A stretch of 64,000 bases of DNA, taken from positions 588,926 to 652,925 of the forward strand of contig NZ_JAUOEM010000002.1 of the NCBI RefSeq assembly GCF_030540875.1. Direction: 5' to 3'. The position numbers and the translations under genes were made by a program. The notes under the pieces are model-generated. The model was not told the origin of the DNA. It saw only the letters and a program-made list of their open reading frames with translations, and searched no databases. The DNA is from Flavivirga amylovorans (lineage in GTDB: Bacteria > Bacteroidota > Bacteroidia > Flavobacteriales > Flavobacteriaceae). Positions 41,955 to 51,064 of the stretch are shown piece by piece. The stretch's first letter is position 1. Each line of letters opens with the position of its first letter.

Positions 41955-42617
41955 ATGAAAAATATTATCCTATTTACTGTTATTTTAATTTCAATGCTTT
42001 CTTTCTCCCAAAGCAATTCGATTAATACAAAGTTTTCTTATGAAGAAAAAGGGCTGGTACCCAGAAACTTTATTGTAGAGGTGAAAGGAAAGAATAAAGA
42101 TGAATTACTATCTAAAACAGAAGCATGGCTTAAAGAAAAATACAAGGAACTAAAGAGCGATAACGATGATAAAAATGATAAGACGGATAAAACCGATAAA
42201 ACAAAAAGAACTATTATTGGTTATGAAGTTTTTAAAGATGATGAGTTAGATGAAGCAGATAAAAGCGACGCAGGAAAAGCAAATAAAAATATAAAATTGC
42301 GTTTTACTGGTTTTACAAATAATGCTATTTGTTTTGGTGATAAATCTAATTTCAGTTGTGAAAGACTTGAATATATTATAGAGTTAAGATTTAGAGATGG
42401 AGATTATAGGTTTAGGCCTATAAAATTGATCTATAAAACAGCTTCTGATAAAAAGGAGCAAACCATAAATTTGAAAAAGCATAAGTTTTATTCTAAGGAT
42501 GGAATCATAAAAAAAGGCTATGAAAAGGTTTCATCACAAGTAGAAGATTTACTTAATAAAATGAATAAAAGCCTTTTAAATTATTTGACTGACAAACCGC
42601 AGGAGGATGAATGGTAA
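41955..42617 (+). CDS. Exported DUF4468-like protein
   Basis: A 220-residue protein with a signal peptide of about 19 residues (MKNIILFTVILISMLSFSQ). The mature N-terminal part, FSYEEKGLVPRNFIVEVKGK followed by NKDELLSKTEAWLKEKYK, resembles the DUF4468/TBP-like fold. A low-complexity Asp/Lys/Thr segment (residues 74-88, DDKNDKTDKTDKTKR) interrupts it. The rest (LRFTGFTNNAICFGDKSNFS, then EYIIELRFRDGDYRFRPIKL) completes the domain. The protein is probably periplasmic or outer-membrane-associated; function unknown. It is followed by other exported proteins on the same strand. Confidence 0.75.
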   Translation: MKNIILFTVILISMLSFSQSNSINTKFSYEEKGLVPRNFIVEVKGKNKDELLSKTEAWLKEKYKELKSDNDDKNDKTDKTDKTKRTIIGYEVFKDDELDEADKSDAGKANKNIKLRFTGFTNNAICFGDKSNFSCERLEYIIELRFRDGDYRFRPIKLIYKTASDKKEQTINLKKHKFYSKDGIIKKGYEKVSSQVEDLLNKMNKSLLNYLTDKPQEDEW

Positions 42618-42779
42618 TTCATTATAAATTGATTAGGTGATCAGAGGATAAATCATCTTTAATTGAAGTTTTTTCTTGCTTTCCGAATAAGTTAGGGTAT
42701 ACTTTATGTTAAATAAAAGCTTTTGTGCTAATTTTAATATAATTAGACTAACTTTATTTTTCTTAATTGACTACTAAGA

Positions 42780-43526
42780 ATGAAATACTACCTATTAGCC
42801 CTATTACTATCTTTAACTTCTATCGATTTAAGCTTTTCCCAAGCTAAATCCTCAACAGAAACATATTATAAGTTATTCGATTCGTTTTTTGAATACGATA
42901 ATAGTAGTGTTTTTAATGGTTTAGAGTACGTGGATCATTATCCAGGTACTTTAAGAACTATAGAAACTAATAATAAATTTTATAAGTCATTTAACTTTCA
43001 AAAAGGGTTCGTAATTTATGATGGGCAACCCTATTATGACTTAAAGATGAAGTATGATTTGCTTAATGATCTAGTAATCTTAGAATATGTAAATAAAAAG
43101 GTTAATTACTTAAGTCTTAATTCAACAATTATTAATCAGTTTGAATTAATGGGAGGTAAATTTATACGATTAGAAAATAATCCTGTTTTGAACTCAATTT
43201 ATGGGAATGGATTTTTTGAAGAAAAATATAAAGGAAAACTGTCCTCCCTATATATTAAGCATAAAAAAAATAAATTCGAGAGATTAAGAGGCAAAACAGT
43301 GTCTTATGTTTTTAAAACATATAAATTTTATGTGGTAAACATTAAGGACGAATTTTATAGAATAGATTCAAAAAAAGACATACTTAAAGCACTTCCTTTT
43401 AAAGAAAAAGAAATTAGAGCCTATTATAGTAAAAATAAGGTCGTCCTCAGAAAAGATAAAGATCTATTTTTAGTGGGGCTCTTAAAATCTTTAGATGCAT
43501 CGCATCTCTCAAAAATAAGCAAGTAA
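42780..43526 (+). CDS. Uncharacterised exported protein upstream of the TonB receptor
   Basis: A 248-residue protein with a signal peptide (residues 1-21, MKYYLLALLLSLTSIDLSFSQ). I do not recognise a named domain. It has strand-rich motifs such as NFQKGFVIYDGQPYYDLKMK, then KVNYLSLNSTIINQFELMGG, then KTVSYVFKTYKFYVVNIKDE. It ends only 12 bases before the TonB receptor start, so it is probably translated from the same mRNA and may be a periplasmic accessory of that system. Confidence 0.8.
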   Translation: MKYYLLALLLSLTSIDLSFSQAKSSTETYYKLFDSFFEYDNSSVFNGLEYVDHYPGTLRTIETNNKFYKSFNFQKGFVIYDGQPYYDLKMKYDLLNDLVILEYVNKKVNYLSLNSTIINQFELMGGKFIRLENNPVLNSIYGNGFFEEKYKGKLSSLYIKHKKNKFERLRGKTVSYVFKTYKFYVVNIKDEFYRIDSKKDILKALPFKEKEIRAYYSKNKVVLRKDKDLFLVGLLKSLDASHLSKISK

Positions 43527-43538
43527 AGAATATAGATA

Positions 43539-46307
43539 ATGAAAATAATTAAAATCACATGCTTATTCATTTTACTTTCTCATGTGGCTTTTTGCCAATC
43601 TAAAGAAAAAATCTCTATTACTTTTAACGAAGTTGAAATTGTTGAAGCTTTATCTGAATTAGAGCGTGTTTCTAGCTATAAGTTTTATTTTAATAAAACA
43701 TGGTTTAATAATAGTTTTTTGATTTCAAAATCATTTAATGATGTTAGCCTTGAAGACGTATTAACGGAAATTTTAGAGGACACCACCATCAATTATTTTG
43801 TGTTAAATGGTAAAATAATTTTAACAAACAACAATATTATAAGGGATAAATTACCACCCAATTTTTTCGGTACTGAGCTAACTGTTGAAGCTGAAGAGAT
43901 AGAAGAGGAAGTTGATAAGGTTCCTGTGCTTAAAAAACAATATCTTAATAGATCTAAAATAAACAAAACCAAGATTTTTTATATAGGTAAAGAAAGTGAA
44001 TCATCATCTCAAAAAATGATTACACTATCAGGTTATATTAAGGATGAGAAAACAAAAAAACCAATACAAAACTTAGATGTATTTATCCAAGGAACTAGTA
44101 TAAATACAGTAACCAATAATCTAGGATACTATTCTCTTAAGGTACCCATGGGTTTTAATGTTTTAGAAATAGCCTCATTAGCTTATGGAAAACATCAAAA
44201 ACAAATTGTTGTTTATGGGAAAGGAACACTTAGTTTTCAATTAAGTGAAGCCACTGAACAATTGGAAGAAGTGGTGATTAAATCAGACAGAAATGAAAAT
44301 ATTAAAAGTGCTACAGTTGGAGTAACTAAGATAGATGTTAAGGGTATAAAAAACATCCCATTAATTCTAGGAGAAAGAGATGTTTTAAAAGTGGCAACAA
44401 CAATGCCAGGGATAAAAACGGCAGGAGAAGGTGCATTAGGATATAGTGTTAGAGGCGGGAAAGTAGACCAAAACTTAATCCTCTTTGATGGCGCCGCTAT
44501 TTATAATCCGTCTCACTTTTTTGGAGTATTTTCTGCAATTAATCCGTTTGCTACTGGAAGTGTCGATATTTATAAAGGAAGTATTCCAGCCGAATTTGGA
44601 GGAAAACTGTCCTCAGTTATAGATATTTCTACTAAAGAAGCAAACATGGAAAAGTTTTCTGGGGAAGGTAACATAGGACCCGTAACAGGAAACCTTTTGA
44701 TTGAAACACCTATAATTAAAGATAAAATATCTGTTTTGGTAGGAGGAAGGGCAACATATTCGGATTGGGTGCTTAAAGCTATTTCAGAAGAATCTATAAA
44801 AAATAGCAAAGCCAATTTTTATGATGCCATTATAAAATTCAATTATAAAATTAATGAAAAAAATGATTTACAAGCTACGGGGTATTACAGTAACGATGAG
44901 TTTAGTATAACTTCGGATTCTGTTTATAATTATAGTAATCGGATAGGGTCGATAAAGTGGGATCATAAGTTTAATGATAAAAATAGACTTACTACACAAT
45001 TAGCTTCGAGTCAATATAAATTTAATATTATTTATGATGGGATATTTAATAGGAATTTTGATTTTGGCTATAGTATAAATGAAACAGAACTTAAGTTAAA
45101 GGCAAAATATTTATATAGTAAAAAGCATAAATTTAGTTATGGGCTTAGTAGTAAGCTATACAGTATTAAACCAGGGGATATAGTGCCCTTGGGAGGTGAA
45201 TCTGTAATTGAAAGAAAAAGTGTTGACAAAGAGAGAGGTTTAGAATCTGCTTTATTTATATCAAATTTGTTTGAAGTGAATGATAAGTTGTTATTAGATA
45301 TTGGTTTTAGATATTCATTCTACGCAGCATTAGGAGCAAGTACTCAGAATGTTTACGATCCAACGGTGCCAATAAGTGCGGAATCTATTATTGAAACTAA
45401 GACTTATGAAGAAAACGAGGTTATAAAAACTTACGGAGGTCCAGAAGTCCGATTTTCAGCTAGATATTTTTTAACGCCTAGTATTTCAATAAAAGGTGGG
45501 TACAATAGAACCATTCAATATTCTCACTTACTTTCTTCTAATACCACAGCCTCCCCTGTAGATTCATGGAAATTATCAGATTTAAATATTGAACCTCAGA
45601 GAGCTGAGCAATTTTCGTTAGGCTTGTACAAGAATTTTGATGATGGTATACATGAACTTAGTATTGAGGGTTACTATAAAAAAATGAAGAATCTTTTGGA
45701 TTTTAAAATAGGAGCAGAATTACTGTTAAATCAAGATATTGAGACGGAACTATTGCAAGGTGATGGGAAAGCATATGGAATAGAATTCTTGCTTAAAAAG
45801 AAAGAAGGTAGGTTGAATGGATGGTTAGGCTATTCTTATTCAAGATCTTTTGTTAAATTAGATAGTGAATTTTTAACGAATCAAATAAACAGTGGCGACT
45901 ATTTTGCTGCTAATCAAGACCGACCACATGATGTGAGTTTGGTGTCTAATTATAAACTCACCAAACGTTACAGTTTTTCGTTAAATTTTAATTATCAATC
46001 AGGGAGACCCATAACATATCCAGTTGGGAAATATATTTATAATGGCGAAGAACAGGTGTTATATAGTGATAGAAATAAGTTTAGAATCCCCGATTATTAT
46101 CGGTTAGACCTTGGTGTTAATATAGAAGGTAATCACAAAAACGTAAAATTAGCGCACAGTTTTTGGAATATATCGGTTTATAATGTTTTAGGAAGAAATA
46201 ATCCGTACTCGGTGTTTTTTGTAAATGAAAATGGTCAGATAAAAGGTTATAAGTCGTCCATTTTTTCAATCCCAGTTCCTACTATAACATATAATTTTAA
46301 ATTTTAA
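43539..46307 (+). CDS. TonB-dependent receptor with STN and carboxypeptidase-like N-terminal domains
   Basis: A 922-residue outer-membrane receptor. Residues 1-20 are a signal peptide. Residues 25-95 are an STN (secretin/TonB short N-terminal) domain, starting ISITFNEVEIVEALSELERV; this module normally talks to a FecR anti-sigma factor. A carboxypeptidase regulatory-like beta-sandwich follows (about 160-235, KMITLSGYIKDEKTKKPIQN). The plug is at about 250-360 (GERDVLKVATTMPGIKTAGE, then GYSVRGGKVDQNLILFDGA). The beta-barrel occupies the remainder and ends FSIPVPTITYNFKF, with a terminal aromatic. It would import an unknown ligand using TonB energy. Confidence 0.93.
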   Translation: MKIIKITCLFILLSHVAFCQSKEKISITFNEVEIVEALSELERVSSYKFYFNKTWFNNSFLISKSFNDVSLEDVLTEILEDTTINYFVLNGKIILTNNNIIRDKLPPNFFGTELTVEAEEIEEEVDKVPVLKKQYLNRSKINKTKIFYIGKESESSSQKMITLSGYIKDEKTKKPIQNLDVFIQGTSINTVTNNLGYYSLKVPMGFNVLEIASLAYGKHQKQIVVYGKGTLSFQLSEATEQLEEVVIKSDRNENIKSATVGVTKIDVKGIKNIPLILGERDVLKVATTMPGIKTAGEGALGYSVRGGKVDQNLILFDGAAIYNPSHFFGVFSAINPFATGSVDIYKGSIPAEFGGKLSSVIDISTKEANMEKFSGEGNIGPVTGNLLIETPIIKDKISVLVGGRATYSDWVLKAISEESIKNSKANFYDAIIKFNYKINEKNDLQATGYYSNDEFSITSDSVYNYSNRIGSIKWDHKFNDKNRLTTQLASSQYKFNIIYDGIFNRNFDFGYSINETELKLKAKYLYSKKHKFSYGLSSKLYSIKPGDIVPLGGESVIERKSVDKERGLESALFISNLFEVNDKLLLDIGFRYSFYAALGASTQNVYDPTVPISAESIIETKTYEENEVIKTYGGPEVRFSARYFLTPSISIKGGYNRTIQYSHLLSSNTTASPVDSWKLSDLNIEPQRAEQFSLGLYKNFDDGIHELSIEGYYKKMKNLLDFKIGAELLLNQDIETELLQGDGKAYGIEFLLKKKEGRLNGWLGYSYSRSFVKLDSEFLTNQINSGDYFAANQDRPHDVSLVSNYKLTKRYSFSLNFNYQSGRPITYPVGKYIYNGEEQVLYSDRNKFRIPDYYRLDLGVNIEGNHKNVKLAHSFWNISVYNVLGRNNPYSVFFVNENGQIKGYKSSIFSIPVPTITYNFKF

Positions 46308-46308
46308 A

Positions 46309-47532
46309 ATGAGATTAAAGAAGATATATTATAATGTATTGTTTCTAGTTTCACTGTTATGTGTTTTTAGTTGTACAGAACCGTTTTCTTTGGTTACAAA
46401 ATCTTTTGAAGATGTAATTATAGTTGAAGCTACCATTACAGACGAGCTAAAACATCAGCAAATTAAAGTCTCGCGTACATTTTTATTAGAAAGTGACAAA
46501 CAAGTTTTTGAGAAAAATGCTATTGTTAAAATAGAAACTAATACTAACGAGGTCTATAACTTTTCAGAAACTCAAGATGGGTTATACACATCCGATATCG
46601 CTTTTAAAGCAATAGAAGGTTTGTCATATAAACTATCAATATCTACTTCAGATGGAAGTAGTTATAGCTCTAATGAGGAATTTTTGCCTCCTAAAGCTGA
46701 AATAAAAAATCTTTATGGAGAATTAGTTAACTTAAACGGCAAGATAGGAATTCAAGTTCTAGTTGATAGTAATGAAAATTTAGGTGATGCAAATTTTTTT
46801 AGATATGAGTATGAAGAAACATATAAAATAGTGGTTCCTTTTTATAATGAATATAATGCCTTAATCACTAACGTAATAGGCTCTGGAAAGGATATTGAAT
46901 ATGATATTGAATTTGAACTTAAAGCTCAACAAGGAAAAATCTGTTATTCTAATAACTATTCAACAGAAATATTGTTGGCTAATGTTGATGGCATAAATGA
47001 AAATGCGTTAACGCAGGTTCCTATTCGTTTTATTCCTGCAAACGACCCTGTTATAAGAGAACGGTACAGTATTTTAGTAAAGCAGTATGTGCAATCTGCT
47101 GAAGCCTATAACTTTTATGATATTTTAAAAGAGTTGAGTGCAGATGAAAGCTTGTTAGTAGATAATCAGCCTGGTTTTATTCAAGGTAATATGTTTTCAC
47201 TTCAAAGCTCAAGTGAAAAAGTTATAGGGTTTTTTAATGTATCTACAGTGAGCACAAAAAGAATATTTTTTGATTATTCAAATTTTGAAATAGGGTTACC
47301 AACATATATTTTTGATTGTGATCTCACTGTATTAGATTATAATATAGATGAAGAACCAACTAATGAAAAATTATTATTATATGAATCGTTGCTTTTTAAT
47401 GGTTACAAGTATGTATCTCATGTCGAATCTGATAACCCTGATTTAAAACCAACATATACAATCGTGCAGTCAGGCTGTGGAGATTGCACAACCTTTTCAT
47501 CTAATATAAAACCAGCATTTTGGGAAGATTAA
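46309..47532 (+). CDS. DUF4249 lipoprotein, first copy
   Basis: A 407-residue predicted lipoprotein: a hydrophobic segment ending in LCVFSC (Cys22), followed by TEPFSLVTKSFEDVIIVEAT, the canonical DUF4249 start. Further blocks are FLPPKAEIKNLYGELVNLNG, FFRYEYEETYKIVVPFYNE, RERYSILVKQYVQSAEAYNF, and the C-terminal CGDCTTFSSNIKPAFWED with a CxxC. DUF4249 proteins are regularly encoded next to TonB-dependent receptors in Bacteroidetes, and may act as a surface partner as SusD does for SusC. The gene starts 1 base after the receptor stop. It is a tandem duplicate of the next gene. Confidence 0.88.
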   Translation: MRLKKIYYNVLFLVSLLCVFSCTEPFSLVTKSFEDVIIVEATITDELKHQQIKVSRTFLLESDKQVFEKNAIVKIETNTNEVYNFSETQDGLYTSDIAFKAIEGLSYKLSISTSDGSSYSSNEEFLPPKAEIKNLYGELVNLNGKIGIQVLVDSNENLGDANFFRYEYEETYKIVVPFYNEYNALITNVIGSGKDIEYDIEFELKAQQGKICYSNNYSTEILLANVDGINENALTQVPIRFIPANDPVIRERYSILVKQYVQSAEAYNFYDILKELSADESLLVDNQPGFIQGNMFSLQSSSEKVIGFFNVSTVSTKRIFFDYSNFEIGLPTYIFDCDLTVLDYNIDEEPTNEKLLLYESLLFNGYKYVSHVESDNPDLKPTYTIVQSGCGDCTTFSSNIKPAFWED

Positions 47533-48695
47533 TTTATATATATATTGGCGTTTTTAGCTTGATTAGCCTTTGTGTGCTAGGGTGTACAGACCCGTTTCAA
47601 TTGGAAACAGAATCTTTTGAAGATGTTTTAGTAATAGAAGCTACTATAACAGATGAATTTAAGCGTCAGGAAATTAAAATTTCACGTACGTCTTTATTAG
47701 AAAGCGACATGCAAATTTTTGAGAACAATGCCAATGTTAGAATAGAAGCTAGCAATGGTAATGTTTATAGGTTTTCTGAGACCCAAAATGGTCTGTATCA
47801 TTCAAATGTTCTTTTTCAGGCTGTAGAAGGAATATCTTATAAATTATTAATAACTACAGCTATAGGAAGAGAGTATGTTTCTGATGATGAATTTCTACCA
47901 CCTAAAGCCGAAATAGAAAACCTTTATGGAGAAGTCGTTAACTTAAATGGAGAAATAGGAATTCAAGTCTTGGTTGATAGTAATGAAGATTTAGGAGAAG
48001 CTAACTTTTTTAGATATGAATATGAAGAAACCTATAAAATTATTGCCCCTAATTTTAGCTTTTTTGACGCTACGCTTATAGGTGATGTTATAACTTTAGT
48101 GCCAAGAGACCCAAGTAAACAAACGTGTTATTCAACTAATTATTCAGGTGACATAATATTAACTAGTGTAAGTAGTTTAGCAGAAAATAGAATCTCAAAA
48201 TTTCCTATTCGACTTATCCCAATCAAAAGCTCCATAATAAGGGAGCGTTACAGTATTTTGGTAAAACAATATGTGCAATCTGTTAATGCTAATACGTACT
48301 ATAAAATATTAAAAGATTTAAATTCTGATGAAGAAGGTGTCTTTATAGATAATCAACCAGGATTTATTAAAGGGAATATTTCTTCAAAACAAAGTATAAA
48401 TGAAAAAGTTATCGGTTTTTTTGATGTTTCTTCAGTCACTTCAAAAAGAATTTATTTTAATTACCTAGACTTTAATTTAGAGTTGCCCCCTTATTTATTT
48501 GCTTGTGATTTTTTAGAATTAGATTCGGCAATGACAGATCCTATTAATGAGCGGTTGATACTCATTGGTTCGTTTAGAGATGGTTATAAATATGTTTCGG
48601 GAAATGATGGAGGTGTATTTACAATCGTAAATCAAGAATGTGGAGATTGCACAACGTTTTCTTCTAATATAAAACCAACATTTTGGATAGATTAG
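47520..48695 (+). CDS. DUF4249 lipoprotein, second copy
   Basis: A 391-residue paralogue of the preceding gene. The lipobox is LCVLGC, followed by TDPFQLETESFEDVLVIEAT. The blocks FLPPKAEIENLYGEVVNLNG, RERYSILVKQYVQSVNANTY, DNQPGFIKGN and CGDCTTFSSNIKPTFWID repeat those of copy one with substitutions. The only possible start is a TTG at 47520, within the last codons of copy one and giving a 13-base overlap. Copy two differs most in the central region after KIIAPNFSFFD and in the last 40 residues before the CxxC. The duplication is fairly old, as identity is only moderate. Confidence 0.87.
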   Translation: MGRLIYIYIGVFSLISLCVLGCTDPFQLETESFEDVLVIEATITDEFKRQEIKISRTSLLESDMQIFENNANVRIEASNGNVYRFSETQNGLYHSNVLFQAVEGISYKLLITTAIGREYVSDDEFLPPKAEIENLYGEVVNLNGEIGIQVLVDSNEDLGEANFFRYEYEETYKIIAPNFSFFDATLIGDVITLVPRDPSKQTCYSTNYSGDIILTSVSSLAENRISKFPIRLIPIKSSIIRERYSILVKQYVQSVNANTYYKILKDLNSDEEGVFIDNQPGFIKGNISSKQSINEKVIGFFDVSSVTSKRIYFNYLDFNLELPPYLFACDFLELDSAMTDPINERLILIGSFRDGYKYVSGNDGGVFTIVNQECGDCTTFSSNIKPTFWID

Positions 48696-50440
48696 TTAAA
48701 AAAATAAGAGTAGTTAGCATCATAGTTTTGTGCTTGTTTTTTAATAAGATATATGGTCAATTAAACACTGATAACTATAATTCTTTAATAAATACCGTCC
48801 CTAAAGAAAAAGTGTTTCTTACAACAAATACAAACATGTTTTTAGCAGGTGAAGCATTGTATTATAAACTCTACTGTTTAATTAAGGCTCAAAATATATT
48901 GAGCCATATTAGCAAGATTGCTTATGTAGAACTCATAGGGAAAAGTGACAATATTTTATTTGAACACAAATTAAAATTAGTTAATGGTATCGTGAATGGT
49001 GATTTCTTTATACCTGCATCAACCAAGACTGGGCATTATAAGTTAATAGCATATACTAAATGGACTCTTAATAATTCACAAAATTCCTTTTTTGAAAAGG
49101 ATATTTATGTTATTAATCCATATATCTTAAACGAAGAAGCGTCCAATAACAAACTAGGACAAGCTAATGATATTAAAATAGGAGTAAAAGAAACTAATAT
49201 TTTAGCTCAAAAGGATAGTTATGATCGTTTTAGAATTAGTACAGATTCGGAGGTTTATAAAAGCAGATCCAAAGTTTTATTAGAAATTGAAAGCTTGCTT
49301 GAAGGTCAAAATCATGGAAATTATTCTATTTCAGTAAGAAAGATAGATTCTGTTGACATATTAAACGTTGGAGACAATTTTAGAGGAGCTAGAGAGGGTA
49401 TCGATAACAAATTAATGGCTCTTCCTGAAATTAGAGGAGAGATCGTTTCGGGGAAAATAAAACCTCTTAAATCGGGACTAACAGTTTCAGATAAAATAGT
49501 GGCGTTAACAATTCCTGGGAAAGATTATGTTTATAAAAATGTAAGCACTAACAAATTGGGTGAATTTCATTTTAACCTTTACGAAGCATATAATAACGAT
49601 AAAATTATTATTCAAGTTGTAGATGAACATAAGGAAGATTATGAAATTGATTTGAATATAGAATTTATAAAACCAGATGGATTAAATTTTTATAACCTTG
49701 CTTTAGAAAAAAATATTAGTAATTGGCTATTAGATAAAAGTATTCAAAATCAAATAGAAAGTGCCTATTATCATTCTAAGCAAGATAGTATAGTTAGCCC
49801 AAAGTCTAATGAAATATTTTATGGACGACCAAGTGTTGAGTACTTATTGGATGATTATAAAAGATTTCCAACTATTAAAGAGACTTTTGTAGAAGTTATT
49901 GAAGAAGCTGCACTTAGAGGGAATAGTGATGAACAATATAGGTTTGTTGCTTATGACTATGAAGAAGCTCGCAGTAATGCGTTTAATCACTTGAGACCTT
50001 TGGTACTCTTTGATGGAGTTCAAATTCAAAATAATTTAGATATAGTACATTACGAGTCAAGTAAGATTAAAAAAATAGATGTAGTTAGAGGAATTTATTT
50101 TAATGGTCCAAGCGTATATAACGGTATCATTGACATTAAAACAAATAATGGAGATTTTGATATAGTTACCAAAGCCTATTTAAAGCATTTTGATTTTCGA
50201 CTGCCACAAAGGAGTAAGATATATTTTAACCCTAAATATGAAAGCAAATCATTAGATAAAATTCCAGACTATAGAACGCAATTACTTTGGATGCCAAATA
50301 TTACCATTGATTCTAATTTAAAAGAAATAAGCTTTTATACTTCCGATGTGGAAGGTGCCTTCGAGATATCCATAGAAGGATATAACACTAACGGAAACTA
50401 TATAAAATTGAAAAAAATTATAGAGGTTAAAAATAATTAG
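48683..50440 (+). CDS. Exported MG2/plug-like protein of the DUF4249-TonB cluster
   Basis: A 585-residue exported protein. The start is a TTG overlapping the previous gene by 13 bases, and a hydrophobic signal segment (VVSIIVLCLFFNKIYGQ) follows. Residues 35-150 resemble a macroglobulin-2 (MG2)-type beta-sandwich: VPKEKVFLTTNTNMFLAGEA, then LYYKLYCLIKAQN, then GDFFIPASTKTGHYKLIAYT. Residues 430-500 resemble a TonB-receptor plug: RPLVLFDGVQIQNNLDIVHY, then KIKKIDVVRGIYFNGPSVYN. No beta-barrel follows. Such proteins commonly sit next to TonB receptors, and their role is unknown. It closes the operon. Confidence 0.8.
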   Translation: MDRLVKKIRVVSIIVLCLFFNKIYGQLNTDNYNSLINTVPKEKVFLTTNTNMFLAGEALYYKLYCLIKAQNILSHISKIAYVELIGKSDNILFEHKLKLVNGIVNGDFFIPASTKTGHYKLIAYTKWTLNNSQNSFFEKDIYVINPYILNEEASNNKLGQANDIKIGVKETNILAQKDSYDRFRISTDSEVYKSRSKVLLEIESLLEGQNHGNYSISVRKIDSVDILNVGDNFRGAREGIDNKLMALPEIRGEIVSGKIKPLKSGLTVSDKIVALTIPGKDYVYKNVSTNKLGEFHFNLYEAYNNDKIIIQVVDEHKEDYEIDLNIEFIKPDGLNFYNLALEKNISNWLLDKSIQNQIESAYYHSKQDSIVSPKSNEIFYGRPSVEYLLDDYKRFPTIKETFVEVIEEAALRGNSDEQYRFVAYDYEEARSNAFNHLRPLVLFDGVQIQNNLDIVHYESSKIKKIDVVRGIYFNGPSVYNGIIDIKTNNGDFDIVTKAYLKHFDFRLPQRSKIYFNPKYESKSLDKIPDYRTQLLWMPNITIDSNLKEISFYTSDVEGAFEISIEGYNTNGNYIKLKKIIEVKNN

Positions 50441-50443
50441 GAA

Positions 50444-51058
50444 TTAAAACAATCCATTAATTTCGGCATCTATAGTATTAATAACATTACCTAAGTCTTC
50501 AGGGTTATCTACAAAGTTTAAATTATCAACGTCTATAATTAAAAGTTTTCCTTTATTATAACCATGAATCCAAGCTTCGTAACGCTCGTTCAACCGACTT
50601 AAATAATCAATACTGATTGAATTTTCATAGTCACGACCACGTTTATGTATTTGAGATACTAAATTAGGAATTGAACTTCGCAAATAAATTAATACATCTG
50701 GACCTTTTACTAAGGATTCCATTAAATCGAAAAGCGATCTGTAGTTTTCGTAATCACGATTTGTCATTAAACCCATAGCATGCAAGTTAGGAGCAAAAAT
50801 ATGAGCATCTTCATAAATGGTTCTGTCTTGAATAATGTCTTTACCGCTCTGGCGAATCTGCTGTACCTGACGGAATCTACTGTTTAAGAAATATACTTGT
50901 AAGTTGAAGCTCCAACGCTCCATCTGGTTATAAAAATCGTCTAAATAAGGGTTGTCTACAACATCTTCCAGTTGTGCTTCCCATTTATAATGTTTTGCTA
51001 ATAATTTAGTGAGAGTGGTCTTTCCGGCGCCAATATTTCCAGCAATAGCAATATGCAT
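50444..51058 (-). CDS. Deoxynucleoside kinase
   Basis: A 204-residue enzyme of the dNK/thymidine-kinase-2-like family, which phosphorylates deoxynucleosides with ATP for nucleotide salvage. The P-loop is GNIGAGKT (residues 7-14), and the conserved DR-type motif is QDRTIYEDAHIFAPNLHAMG (about 80-99). The lid-like VYLRSSIPNLVSQIHKRGRD segment is close to the family pattern LIYLRxxPExxxxRIxxRGR. Substrate preference cannot be stated. It is on the minus strand, convergent with the preceding cluster and 6 bases downstream of an exported propeller-like protein. Confidence 0.93.
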   Translation of the reverse strand: MHIAIAGNIGAGKTTLTKLLAKHYKWEAQLEDVVDNPYLDDFYNQMERWSFNLQVYFLNSRFRQVQQIRQSGKDIIQDRTIYEDAHIFAPNLHAMGLMTNRDYENYRSLFDLMESLVKGPDVLIYLRSSIPNLVSQIHKRGRDYENSISIDYLSRLNERYEAWIHGYNKGKLLIIDVDNLNFVDNPEDLGNVINTIDAEINGLF

Positions 51059-51064
51059 AGTTTT

